Source of the DNA: Polynucleobacter sp. AP-Elch-400A-B2
GTDB taxonomy: Bacteria > Pseudomonadota > Gammaproteobacteria > Burkholderiales > Burkholderiaceae
Direction of reading: 5' to 3'
Assembly (NCBI RefSeq): GCF_018688355.1
Contig: NZ_CP061317.1
Location: 1,310,091-1,374,090, forward strand
DNA: 64,000 bases
The notes under the pieces were generated by a model. It was not told the origin of the DNA and did no database searches. It worked only from the letters and a program-made list of their open reading frames with translations. Of this stretch, positions 25,123 to 33,351 are shown piece after piece (position 1 is the first letter of the stretch; each line of letters begins with the position of its first letter). A program made the position numbers and the translations under genes.

Positions 25123-26535
25123 ATGAATCGTTTTAGTCAAAAATTAATCAATACTTGGGCGAATCTAGGCCCCAGATTTTTACCTTTTGCAGACGCCGCT
25201 TCTGCTGAACTACCACTAGGCAGATTACTCAGACTATCCCTATTCCAAGTATCGGTTGGCATGGCCCTGGTACTTTTGGTCGGCACTCTAAATCGAGTGA
25301 TGATTGTGGAGTTGCAAGTACCAGCATCGCTAGTGTCGATCATGGTTTCCTTGCCCATTATTTTTGCACCCATTAGAGCGTTAATTGGTTTTCGCTCTGA
25401 TACCCATAAATCCGCCCTAGGTTGGCGTCGTGTTCCTTATATTTGGATGGGAACCATGGTTCAATTTGGCGGACTAGCGATCATGCCTTTTGCCCTACTG
25501 GTCTTAGCGGGCGCCGGCAATGCCAGTCAAGCACCATCATGGGTTGGACTGGCGGCTGCTGGACTCTCTTTCTTATTTGTTGGTGCCGGTATTCACACCA
25601 CTCAAACTGTAGGTCTTGCATTGGCGTGTGATCTTGCCCCACCTAAATCACAACCGAATATTGTTGGGTTGATGTTTGTGATGCTATTAATTGGCATGAT
25701 TGGCAGTGCGCTGATTTTTGGTCAACTATTAGAAGAGTACAGCCCAGGTCGTCTAATCCAAGTAATTCAAGGAAGTGCTGTTGTAACTATTGTTTTGAAT
25801 GCGATCGCCCTTTGGAAGCAAGAAAGTCGCGAAGAAGCGCGGGCAAGAGCGCAAGCAGCCAGAGAGCAAAATTTTAAAGAATCTTGGGAAACTTTTAAAG
25901 AAGGTGGGCAAGCTATTCGTCGCTTAATCGCCGTGGGTTTTGGCACTATGGCATTTAGCATGAATGATGTTTTGTTGGAGCCCTATGGCGGTGAATTATT
26001 AAACATGAGTGTGAGTGCTACAACTGTATTAACAGCCACTCTAGCCCTTGGTTGTTTATTTGGATTTAGTATTGCCTCCAAAGTATTAAGCGCTGGTTAC
26101 GACCCCTTTAAGATGGCTAGTAATGGCGCCAAAATTGGTATTCCGGCATTCATTTTGGTGATTGTGGCTGCGCCCCTTGGTAGCACACTCATTTTTATTG
26201 TGGGGGTGTTACTAATTGGATTTGGCAATGGTCTATTTAGTCATGGGACCTTAACTGCCACAATGAGATACGCCCCTGAAAATCAAAGCGGTTTGGCATT
26301 AGGTGCATGGGGAGCTGTACAAGCTACCGCCGCAGGTATTGCAATAGGTGTCGGGGGAATATTTCGGGACATCATTGCCGGCATGGCCTCAAGAAATTAT
26401 TTTGGTGCAGATCTGAATAATGCAGCAACCGGATATTGTGGCGTCTATCTGATAGAAATCATCTTGCTATTTATTACCATCATTGCAATGGCCAACTTTT
26501 CATGGCCAACCAAGTCAGTGGCATCGGCGGCTTAA
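25123..26535 (+). CDS. pucC: PucC-type light-harvesting assembly protein (BCD family MFS)
   Basis: A 470-residue protein with about 12 membrane spans, of the bacteriochlorophyll delivery (BCD) family of the major facilitator superfamily. Family marks: PRFLPFADAASAELPLGRLLRLSLFQV at the N-terminus (interrupted here only for description), GTLNRVMIVEL, IGFRSDTHKSALGWRRVPYIW. PucC proteins shepherd LH2 assembly. It follows pucBA with a terminator between. The nearest paralogue is lhaA at 38099, which shares the same N-terminal blocks; assignment as pucC rather than a second lhaA rests mainly on position. Confidence 0.9.
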   Translation: MNRFSQKLINTWANLGPRFLPFADAASAELPLGRLLRLSLFQVSVGMALVLLVGTLNRVMIVELQVPASLVSIMVSLPIIFAPIRALIGFRSDTHKSALGWRRVPYIWMGTMVQFGGLAIMPFALLVLAGAGNASQAPSWVGLAAAGLSFLFVGAGIHTTQTVGLALACDLAPPKSQPNIVGLMFVMLLIGMIGSALIFGQLLEEYSPGRLIQVIQGSAVVTIVLNAIALWKQESREEARARAQAAREQNFKESWETFKEGGQAIRRLIAVGFGTMAFSMNDVLLEPYGGELLNMSVSATTVLTATLALGCLFGFSIASKVLSAGYDPFKMASNGAKIGIPAFILVIVAAPLGSTLIFIVGVLLIGFGNGLFSHGTLTATMRYAPENQSGLALGAWGAVQATAAGIAIGVGGIFRDIIAGMASRNYFGADLNNAATGYCGVYLIEIILLFITIIAMANFSWPTKSVASAA

Positions 26536-26581
26536 TTGAAGTCACCAAAAGACCTTCAATCCTGTTGCAGCGCTCAACCCA

Positions 26582-26818
26582 ATGAATAAATTAGCGCTAT
26601 TAGCTGAAAAGGTTTTCATATTTTTAGGCTTCTTCATTAGCTCAATTAGTTTTATATTGATTAGCTTGAGCTTATGGGGCTTTATTTCTGAAGAGGTATT
26701 CGCCTTTGGTCTTTCCTCTGGCATTCGCGTATTAGGCAGCTGCGCTATCATGGGATGCCTTCTGAGTGCAATTGGCTTCGGAATCAGGGATTATTTTAAT
26801 AACGAAGTAAAGGAGTGA
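26582..26818 (+). CDS. Small two-span membrane protein, first of three
   Basis: A 78-residue protein with two hydrophobic spans (about 8-34 and 43-67) and a charged C-terminus (RDYFNNEVKE). No recognised family and no clear ribosome site. It begins 46 bases after pucC on the same strand and its stop is two bases before the next small gene's GTG, so the trio at 26582-27155 looks like one unit, perhaps an extension of the pucC transcript. Confidence 0.6.
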   Translation: MNKLALLAEKVFIFLGFFISSISFILISLSLWGFISEEVFAFGLSSGIRVLGSCAIMGCLLSAIGFGIRDYFNNEVKE

Positions 26819-26820
26819 GT

Positions 26821-27003
26821 GTGTTTAAAAAGTCAGATTACTTCATTCTCATGGCTGTGGTGATTTCTTTCTTCACTTCAGCCTATTTATGGTTCGTAGT
26901 TCAGGATCGAGAGCAGTCTATCTTCACGGCGCTTTGGGTGCCCTCAATATTTTGCTTTGGGATTTATTTCAAATTGTCAGCATTGCTGAATCGTAAAAAA
27001 TGA
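26821..27003 (+). CDS. Small two-span membrane protein, second of three
   Basis: A 60-residue protein from GTG at 26821, chosen because AAGGAG lies five bases before it; a GTG at 26815 overlapping the previous stop is the alternative. Two spans (about 8-23 and 36-54) with a basic end (LLNRKK). No family recognised. Its TGA overlaps the ATG of the next small gene (ATGA), indicating translational coupling. Confidence 0.6.
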   Translation: MFKKSDYFILMAVVISFFTSAYLWFVVQDREQSIFTALWVPSIFCFGIYFKLSALLNRKK

Positions 27004-27155
27004 GTAATACAACATTACTCCTCGTATCGATCTTTGTTTTTTGCCTATTAATCGCCGGCCTATATTTTATGGTCAGGGAATTTATGGGAGAAGTGCAAGA
27101 CGCATTCCCAGACGTAAATGAATGGCTAGATTCCGATCAGAAGAAAAAGAAGTGA
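27000..27155 (+). CDS. Small single-span membrane protein, third of three
   Basis: A 51-residue protein: one N-terminal span (LLLVSIFVFCLLIAGLYFMV) followed by an acidic-then-basic tail (DAFPDVNEWLDSDQKKKK). Its start overlaps the previous stop by four bases. The shape, a single anchor with a charged tail, is like many small assembly factors, but no family is recognised. It converges with the glutathione peroxidase gene. Confidence 0.6.
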   Translation: MSNTTLLLVSIFVFCLLIAGLYFMVREFMGEVQDAFPDVNEWLDSDQKKKK

Positions 27156-27197
27156 GCGCCACTCGCCTTAAATAGCGCCCATCAGGCCGCATTAAAA

Positions 27198-27671
27198 CTA
27201 CAGCAGCTTTTTAATCGCCTCTGACATTTTATTTGCGCCATCGGCAGATGCCAAGCGTGTAACGGACTTACCATCTTTGCTCACCAGAAATTTAGTGAAG
27301 TTCCACTTAATACTAGTGGTTCCTAGAATGCCTGGAGCCTGCTCCTTTAGAAATGCATACAAAGGATGTTCGGCCGCACCATTCACATCTATCTTCTCGA
27401 ACATCGGAAACGTTACGCCATAATTTGCGCTGCAAAATTGCCCAATCTCATCTGCTGAGCCAGGCTCTTGAGCTCCAAATTGGTTGCAAGGAAATCCTAA
27501 AATTTCCAGGCCATGGGCCTTATTTTCTTCATACAAATTTTGTAAATCCCGGTATTGCGGTGTAAACCCGCAGCGACTAGCCACATTGACTATAAGAAGA
27601 ACCTTGCCAGCATAATCCTGGAGATTTTCTTGGACTCCATTGAGTCTTTTTAGGGGGATATTCGGCAACAT
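27198..27671 (-). CDS. Glutathione peroxidase family protein
   Basis: A 157-residue thiol peroxidase of the GPx family. The peroxidatic residue is Cys34 in NVASRCGFT; the partner Gln (FPCNQFG) and Trp (KWNFTKF) of the catalytic tetrad are present. Such bacterial Cys-GPx enzymes usually use thioredoxin and reduce hydrogen or lipid peroxides. A peroxidase beside pigment genes makes sense in an aerobic phototroph exposed to light-generated oxidants, but linkage may be chance. Confidence 0.93.
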   Translation of the reverse strand: MLPNIPLKRLNGVQENLQDYAGKVLLIVNVASRCGFTPQYRDLQNLYEENKAHGLEILGFPCNQFGAQEPGSADEIGQFCSANYGVTFPMFEKIDVNGAAEHPLYAFLKEQAPGILGTTSIKWNFTKFLVSKDGKSVTRLASADGANKMSEAIKKLL

Positions 27672-27797
27672 AATTCATTCTCCAAAATGATTAAAACGCT
27701 CTGCAAATATTGAATATTCAGGTCATAATAAATGGATTGGGAAGCTTTAGCTATATAGCTTTATCCCACCCGAACATCCGAATAATGAAAGGCTAGC

Positions 27798-29000
27798 GTG
27801 ACTCTGGATACAGCACCATATCGAAGCTTGTGTACCGACTGCGGCATCTCTCGTACCAGTAACCCAAAACGCTGTGGTGACGCCTGCCAGTTCATCAAGC
27901 CGAAATATCCCGAACTAGAAACTCAGGTGCACGGCAGAGCCAGAGACCTCAATCGACCGGATGAGCTTCATTTTGGTCCATTTACCAAAATGCTGCGTGC
28001 GGGACTTAAAAATCCCAGTACAGGAGCCCAGTGGACTGGGATTACTACACGCATTGGTGAACGTTTATTGGAGACTGGTGCGGTTGATGCCATTCTGACG
28101 ATGACTGAAGATCCTAACGATCGCTGGAAGCCATTGCCTATCATTATTGATAAAGCATCGGATATGGCTAAATGTCGTGGCATGAGAATGGGATATGCGC
28201 CACTACTCTCTCTATTGGAGCCAGCCATTGCCAAGGGTTACAAGAAAATGGCCGTTATTGGCATCCCTTGCCAGGTTTATGCCTTAAGAGCACTTGAAAA
28301 AGAATTGGGCCTTGAAAAACTCTACGTCATTGGCACCCCCTGTTCAGACAATACGACTACAGAAAACTTTCATCACTTTCTATCGCTCATTAGTGCGGAG
28401 CCCGAAGAGATTAACTATCTTGAATTTAGGGCTGACTACCATGTTGAAGTCCGCTTTAAGAATGGCAAGAAGAAAGAAATTCCATTTCTTCAATTACCCC
28501 TATCCACCCTACCAAATGACTTCTTTCCTTTAACCTGCCGTACGTGCGTCGATTACACCAATGTGCTGTCTGATATTACCGTTGGCTATATGGGTGGACA
28601 GGGAGAGCAATGGCTTATCGTGCGCAATCACCGCGGCGAAGAACTGCTTAATCTACTTGGAGATGAAGTAACAACATCTGCTCCGGGTACTGCAGGTAAA
28701 CGCCACTCTGCTGTAGTTGGATTCATGAAGAATGTCGAGCGTGCAGCAGGCGGACTACCCTTAAGAAAAATGCCGAATTGGTTAAGACCAATTGTGGGTT
28801 GGTTAATGCCTAGAGTGGGTCCTCGTGGCTTGGAGTTTGCGAGAACGCGTGTAGAAATGAAAGCGATTGAAACAGTACTTCATCTCAGAAGAGAGCAGCC
28901 AGCAAAGATGGCTTCCATGATTCCAAATCACATCTGGCCACTAGTAGAGCCTTACGGTATCAAACCCACTGACTCTGAAACTCATAAACCCCTAGAATAA
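27798..29000 (+). CDS. bciB: Ferredoxin-type 3,8-divinyl (proto)chlorophyllide 8-vinyl reductase BciB
   Basis: A 400-residue protein of the F420 hydrogenase/dehydrogenase beta-subunit family, here the 8-vinyl reductase BciB, which reduces the C8 vinyl group during (bacterio)chlorophyll synthesis using FAD and 4Fe-4S clusters. The N-terminal cysteine set CTDCGI...RCGDAC, the IGIPCQVYALRALEKEL stretch and LTCRTCVDYTNVLSDITVGYMGG are typical. GTG start at 27798. No bciA-type gene is seen in the window, so this is probably the vinyl reductase in use. Confidence 0.9.
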   Translation: MTLDTAPYRSLCTDCGISRTSNPKRCGDACQFIKPKYPELETQVHGRARDLNRPDELHFGPFTKMLRAGLKNPSTGAQWTGITTRIGERLLETGAVDAILTMTEDPNDRWKPLPIIIDKASDMAKCRGMRMGYAPLLSLLEPAIAKGYKKMAVIGIPCQVYALRALEKELGLEKLYVIGTPCSDNTTTENFHHFLSLISAEPEEINYLEFRADYHVEVRFKNGKKKEIPFLQLPLSTLPNDFFPLTCRTCVDYTNVLSDITVGYMGGQGEQWLIVRNHRGEELLNLLGDEVTTSAPGTAGKRHSAVVGFMKNVERAAGGLPLRKMPNWLRPIVGWLMPRVGPRGLEFARTRVEMKAIETVLHLRREQPAKMASMIPNHIWPLVEPYGIKPTDSETHKPLE

Positions 29001-29021
29001 CTATTCTTACTGGAGCCTTGC

Positions 29022-29603
29022 ATGTCCCTACTCATCATTGGTCTTATTATTTTTCTTGGCAGCCACTCTTGCCGCATCTTTGCTGAACCATGGCGCAATC
29101 ACATGATTGATCGCTTAGGCGAGGTGAAATGGAAGGGTCTGTACACCATCATCTCCTTAATTGGATTGATTTTGGTTGTAGTTGGCTATGGTCAAGCCAG
29201 ACAGGCACCCATTGTTCTATGGCAGCCAGCAACCTACCTGATCCATATTGCAATCCTATTAAACTTAGTCGCCTTTATTTTCCTGGCAGGAAGTTCACCA
29301 AGCAATAATGCTATTCGGCTAAAGCTAAAGCACCCAATGATTTTAGGTGTCAAGGTATGGGCACTTGCTCACCTACTGGCAAATGGAACATTAGTGGACC
29401 TGATTTTATTTGGATCCTTTTTACTGTGGGCAGTGCTGGATTTCCGTTCAGCTAGAAAGCGCCCTATTCATATGCCAGAAAACGCTGCGATAAGCACTAA
29501 AGCTACGATTACTGTAGTTGTCACAGGAATTGTGATTTGGGCTGCATTTATATTTGGACTACATCAATACTTGATTGGAGTTTCGCCACTCGGAGCAAGG
29601 TAA
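29022..29603 (+). CDS. NnrU family membrane protein (Z-ISO related)
   Basis: A 193-residue protein with about six membrane spans matching NnrU: FLGSHSCRIF near the N-terminus, KWKGLYTIISLIGL and HPMILGVKVWALAHLLANG. NnrU was named from denitrifiers, but plant Z-ISO, a haem-dependent 15-cis-zeta-carotene isomerase, belongs to the same family. It follows bciB by 21 bases, so it is probably co-transcribed with a pigment gene; a carotenoid or tetrapyrrole role is possible but unproven. Confidence 0.85.
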   Translation: MSLLIIGLIIFLGSHSCRIFAEPWRNHMIDRLGEVKWKGLYTIISLIGLILVVVGYGQARQAPIVLWQPATYLIHIAILLNLVAFIFLAGSSPSNNAIRLKLKHPMILGVKVWALAHLLANGTLVDLILFGSFLLWAVLDFRSARKRPIHMPENAAISTKATITVVVTGIVIWAAFIFGLHQYLIGVSPLGAR

Positions 29604-29616
29604 GTTCACTAACTAT

Positions 29617-29970
29617 ATGTACTTCAAGCATTTTCACTTATATCTAATCCCACTGCTTCTATTGGGCTGCGATGCTAGTGGGCCAGTATTGGAGTCCATT
29701 AATAATCAAAATAAGTCTATTCAATGTACTCTGAATGCTAGTCCGCTACGAATAGATATCACCAAAGGTTCATTGGATGCCAATCTGTTTTTGGGGGACA
29801 AGGAGATTAAAGTTAACTTACTTGAAGTAAAAGACTTTTATCAAATATTAATGCGCTTTGATCCAGCAATTGGACAACTCAAAATCAATAAAGCTGGCAC
29901 CGAATTGATTCAATTACGTAAAGCTCAGGAACGCATTGAATCTTGCGCAACACAATTAAGATCTTCATAA
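29617..29970 (+). CDS. Hypothetical lipoprotein
   Basis: A 117-residue protein. I chose the ATG at 29617 because it gives a short signal peptide (MYFKHFHLYLIPLLLLGC) with lipobox LLGC; an earlier in-frame ATG inside the NnrU gene adds 14 hydrophilic residues. The mature part is small, with two further cysteines, and has no domain I recognise. It lies between the NnrU family gene and the lipocalin. Confidence 0.6.
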   Translation: MYFKHFHLYLIPLLLLGCDASGPVLESINNQNKSIQCTLNASPLRIDITKGSLDANLFLGDKEIKVNLLEVKDFYQILMRFDPAIGQLKINKAGTELIQLRKAQERIESCATQLRSS

Positions 29971-29998
29971 CCCTTACTCTTAACTAATCGAAAATACT

Positions 29999-30562
29999 AT
30001 GAATAAAATCTACTCCATCATTGGTCTGCTGGCATTTAGTCTTATTCACAATGTAGCGATTGCGCAAGGGGATCAAAAACCCATTGCACCCATTAAAACA
30101 ATTGCTTCGCTTGATGTACCTCGCTACCAAGGCACATGGTATGAGATCGCGAAATTTCCAAATTGGTTTCAGAGAAAATGTATAGCCGATACGAATGCCA
30201 CTTACAAGATCAAGGATGATGGCAATGTCAGCGTCACTAACCGCTGCACCTTTGAAAATGGTGAAAAAGGTGGGGCCATAGGTACTGCAAGGCAAATTGG
30301 CAACTCCACCTCCCCCACCTTGGAGGTTCGCTTTGCTCCAGCTTGGCTTGGATTTCTGCCAATGGTCTGGGGTGATTACTGGGTAATCGACATTGACCCC
30401 GAATATCAATTAGCAGCCGTGAGTGACCCCAGAAGGCAATACCTTTGGATTCTTTCCCGCACCAAGACGGTTGAGCCCAAAAAGTATCAGGCGCTGCTAA
30501 ACCGCCTAGTAAATGACAACGGCTTCAGTCTCGAACAACTGAGCCTGACACCACAAAATTAA
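29999..30562 (+). CDS. Lipocalin family protein (Blc-like)
   Basis: A 187-residue protein with an N-terminal signal peptide (hydrophobic 5-22, cleavage near AIAQG) and a lipocalin domain opening with YQGTWYEIAKFPNWFQRKC, the GxW motif. Later blocks GDYWVIDIDPEYQLAAVSDP and YLWILSR match bacterial lipocalin Blc. It should be periplasmic; no lipobox Cys follows the signal, unlike E. coli Blc. Ligand unknown, perhaps lipid, or a pigment given its neighbours. Its last codons overlap a small ORF on the other strand. Confidence 0.88.
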   Translation: MNKIYSIIGLLAFSLIHNVAIAQGDQKPIAPIKTIASLDVPRYQGTWYEIAKFPNWFQRKCIADTNATYKIKDDGNVSVTNRCTFENGEKGGAIGTARQIGNSTSPTLEVRFAPAWLGFLPMVWGDYWVIDIDPEYQLAAVSDPRRQYLWILSRTKTVEPKKYQALLNRLVNDNGFSLEQLSLTPQN

Positions 30563-30681
30563 ACTGAAAATAAGAATTTGATAAAGGTAATTCCGATAAT
30601 CAATCCAGAAAATGCGATGATCCCAATCACATAGATTTTGCCGGTTTTATTTCGTAAGTTTGTTGCGCTGTTATCTCTCAT
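30559..30681 (-). CDS. Small single-span membrane protein upstream region of lipocalin tail
   Basis: A 40-residue frame from ATG 30681 (GAAGGG eight bases upstream; an in-frame ATG at 30687 is the alternative). It has a hydrophilic N-terminus (MRDNSATNLRNKTGK) and one hydrophobic span (IYVIGIIAFSGLIIGITFI) to the end. The stop overlaps that of the convergent lipocalin gene. It lies 54 bases downstream of bchP on the same strand and could be the last gene of the bchG-bchP transcript. No family recognised. Confidence 0.5.
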   Translation of the reverse strand: MRDNSATNLRNKTGKIYVIGIIAFSGLIIGITFIKFLFSV

Positions 30682-30735
30682 TTCCATTTCCCTTCAGTAG
30701 TTAGAACGAATTTACAACTGCTGCTGAATGACCCT

Positions 30736-31941
30736 TTAAACTTTCGCAAAACCCAATAAATGGGCGGTATCTTTAAAGAAAATCTTGATGTGCGCCAAAG
30801 GGTCACGGCGTACAAGTTTTTTGTTCATATAGGATTCAAAGGTTAAGCGCTGAACGTCTTTATCTTCACACATTTTGACAAAGCGCTCGCGACGTTTGTC
30901 GTTGTTGTACCAAAAACGCTGCATGATTCCGAGAACTAAGAATACGGTACCGTGTTCTTTCATAAATTTTTTACGGGCTTTTGCTAAAACCTTGCCATTG
31001 CCAGTAACGAGAAGCTCTTCTACTGCTTCTGCAGCTACTCGGCCACCATACATGCCATAGTAAATCCCTTCACCCGAAGCTGGAGCTACCACGCCAGCAG
31101 CATCACCGGCTAACACTACATCTCTACCGTTATCCCATTTCTTCAAGGGCTTCATTGGTAAGGGTGCGCCCTCGTGTCGCAGCATTTCAGCATTCTCAAG
31201 ACCAGTCTGTTTTTTAAGGGCGGTAACTGCGCTGCGTAAGGAAAAGCCTTTATCAGCAGTTCCTGTACCAATGCTCATGGTATTACCATGCGGGAATATC
31301 CAGCCATAAAAGTCAGGAGATAAAGCGCCTTGATAAAACACATCGCAGCGGCTGCCATCAAAGTCTGCCGGCGGATTTTCAGGAACCTTGACGATCTCGT
31401 GGTACGCAAAGACATATTCAACTTCCTTCGCGCCGGGGATAGCCTGGCGCCCAACTCCGGATTTGGCACCATCTGCACCAATTACTGCCCTGGCACGTAC
31501 CGATACGGTTGTGTCAGGCACACTTTGCTTGCCACCTCGGACGACATATTGGACCACTGAGACGCCATCTTCATCACGACTGAGTTTTTCAAAAATACCC
31601 GTTCTTCTTTCGGCGCCATCATTGGCGGCACGGACACGCAAAAATTCATCAAACTTATCGCGATCGACCATCCCTACAAAGCCACCCTCAATATGCATAT
31701 CTACTGCCTTATCTGATGGCGCAATCATTCTGGCGCAATTGGCCTTGGCGACTAAAAGCTCATCAGGGATTTCAAAATCCTTTATCAAGCGTGGAGGGAT
31801 AGCCCCACCGCAAGGCTTAATTCGGCCCATACGATCCAATAAGAGTACTTTACGACCTTTCTTAGCAAGGTCACTTGCAGCAGTAGCTCCAGTAGGACCA
31901 CCACCAACAACTACGACATCAAAGGTTTCTAAAGTACTCAT
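30736..31941 (-). CDS. bchP: Geranylgeranyl reductase (bacteriochlorophyll)
   Basis: A flavoprotein of 401 residues that reduces the geranylgeranyl tail of bacteriochlorophyll to phytyl. The FAD-binding GGGPTGATAA motif is near the N-terminus, with CGGAIPPRLI and later VLAGDAAGVVAPASGEGIYYG, all typical of BchP/ChlP. I chose the ATG at 31941 over the one at 31953 because GGAG sits six bases before it. It follows the PucC-like gene by 43 bases in the classic bchG-orf-bchP order. Confidence 0.95.
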   Translation of the reverse strand: MSTLETFDVVVVGGGPTGATAASDLAKKGRKVLLLDRMGRIKPCGGAIPPRLIKDFEIPDELLVAKANCARMIAPSDKAVDMHIEGGFVGMVDRDKFDEFLRVRAANDGAERRTGIFEKLSRDEDGVSVVQYVVRGGKQSVPDTTVSVRARAVIGADGAKSGVGRQAIPGAKEVEYVFAYHEIVKVPENPPADFDGSRCDVFYQGALSPDFYGWIFPHGNTMSIGTGTADKGFSLRSAVTALKKQTGLENAEMLRHEGAPLPMKPLKKWDNGRDVVLAGDAAGVVAPASGEGIYYGMYGGRVAAEAVEELLVTGNGKVLAKARKKFMKEHGTVFLVLGIMQRFWYNNDKRRERFVKMCEDKDVQRLTFESYMNKKLVRRDPLAHIKIFFKDTAHLLGFAKV

Positions 31942-31984
31942 TCTGATCTCCATATATTGAGTGCATTACTTCATCATTAATAAC

Positions 31985-33340
31985 TTACACGCCAACCAAT
32001 TGCTTTGATAATTCGTTTGTTTGTTTTTGCGTGCGTGTCTGATAAGACAAGTAGGCAGCCACCACAAATAAAACACCTTCTAAGAAAAAGACAAAGGCAT
32101 ACGCAGAGGCAGGATCACCTAAAACAATCCTCGCGATATCGCTTAAGCCAGTTCCAATAATTCCACCTAAGCCAAAGGCCATCGCTTGCGATGCACCCCA
32201 AATACCCATTCGAACACCTTCACGCTGTGCGCTACCAACACTGGCAAATTGCATCATCGATCCAATAGCGGCAATAGAAAATGCGCCATTGAAAATGCCC
32301 AATAAGAAAACAGCCACCTTAAAGAAAATCACGTTATCAATGGGGCCCGATAAAACAAGGCCTAGCATCGCCAAGGCTGAAGCAAGACAGCCGCCAATAG
32401 TCCAAGTGCTTAATGACGTTAAAGTCTGAGATTTCGCTTTGGTGGTGATAAAGGCTAAAAAGAGCATTCCAAGGAGGACGCCACCATTTTGTAAGCCAGA
32501 TAATGTCGTTGTCTCTGCGGGAGAGAACCCAAAGGCAACTGCTGCAAAAGGTTCCAAGATTAAATCTTGGGAGCTATAGGCGAGCATCGACACAAAGACA
32601 AACCAAGTAAACGAACGCACCCTACTTTCTTTCCAAACCTCAGCAAAGGCTTCACGAAAATTTGCTTTGGCAGGAGTTACCTCTGATTGAATCGCATCTG
32701 TGTTGGCGGTGGACAGCTGAGTTTTTGACGCTGGGGACTCCATTCCCCAAATTGCTAGGAATGTCACCGCCACTGCAATGGCAGAGACGGTAGAAGATAC
32801 TATTAAGAGGCGCTCAAATGAAAAAGGTGTCAGAAACTTTCCGCTGACACTGGCCGTAAAAGCAAAACCGAAAATCATCATTAACCAAACGCAGGTAGCA
32901 GCAGCAGCCTTCTTTTTAGGCTCCACACGTTTTGCCAGAAGAACCAACAATGCAGTGCCACTAGAACTAACGCCAACACCAATCATTAAGAAGGCGATAG
33001 TGGCTAGTGCAATACCTAATCCTACTGAGCTATTTAACAGAATCGTTGAGGCAGCAGCAAGTACCCCGCCGCTAGCTAATACTAATATTCCCCCGCGAAT
33101 CCAAGGAGTAGCTCTACGTGTTTGGTCGGAGCCAAAACCCATGCGTGGACGTATTAGCTGAATAAAATAATGAATCGCTACTAATGCACCAGGCAGGATT
33201 GCTGGTAGAGCTAATTCAACTACCATCACACGATTTAACAGTGAAGTAGTTAGAACCACAATTGATCCCAAAGACGCTTGGACTAAACCAAGCCGTGCAA
33301 TTTGGGGCCAAGTGAGATAGGTGGATTCAGAAGCGCTCAT
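31985..33340 (-). CDS. BCD family MFS transporter between bchG and bchP (ORF428-like)
   Basis: A 451-residue, about 12-span PucC relative. The N-terminal RLGLVQASLGSIVVLTTSLLNRVMVVELALP and the RPRMGFGSDQTRRATPWIRGG loop identify the subgroup that sits between bchG and bchP in purple bacteria (ORF428 in Rhodobacter capsulatus). These proteins are thought to help bacteriochlorophyll reach its apoproteins. It starts 11 bases after the bchG stop. Confidence 0.9.
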   Translation of the reverse strand: MSASESTYLTWPQIARLGLVQASLGSIVVLTTSLLNRVMVVELALPAILPGALVAIHYFIQLIRPRMGFGSDQTRRATPWIRGGILVLASGGVLAAASTILLNSSVGLGIALATIAFLMIGVGVSSSGTALLVLLAKRVEPKKKAAAATCVWLMMIFGFAFTASVSGKFLTPFSFERLLIVSSTVSAIAVAVTFLAIWGMESPASKTQLSTANTDAIQSEVTPAKANFREAFAEVWKESRVRSFTWFVFVSMLAYSSQDLILEPFAAVAFGFSPAETTTLSGLQNGGVLLGMLFLAFITTKAKSQTLTSLSTWTIGGCLASALAMLGLVLSGPIDNVIFFKVAVFLLGIFNGAFSIAAIGSMMQFASVGSAQREGVRMGIWGASQAMAFGLGGIIGTGLSDIARIVLGDPASAYAFVFFLEGVLFVVAAYLSYQTRTQKQTNELSKQLVGV

Positions 33341-33351
33341 AGTGAAATAAA

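Noticed and set aside
31388..31960. Plus-strand frame of 190 residues opposite bchP.
   Set aside because: It is the complement of conserved bchP codons, is Ser/Thr/Pro-rich with no domain, and has no ribosome site.
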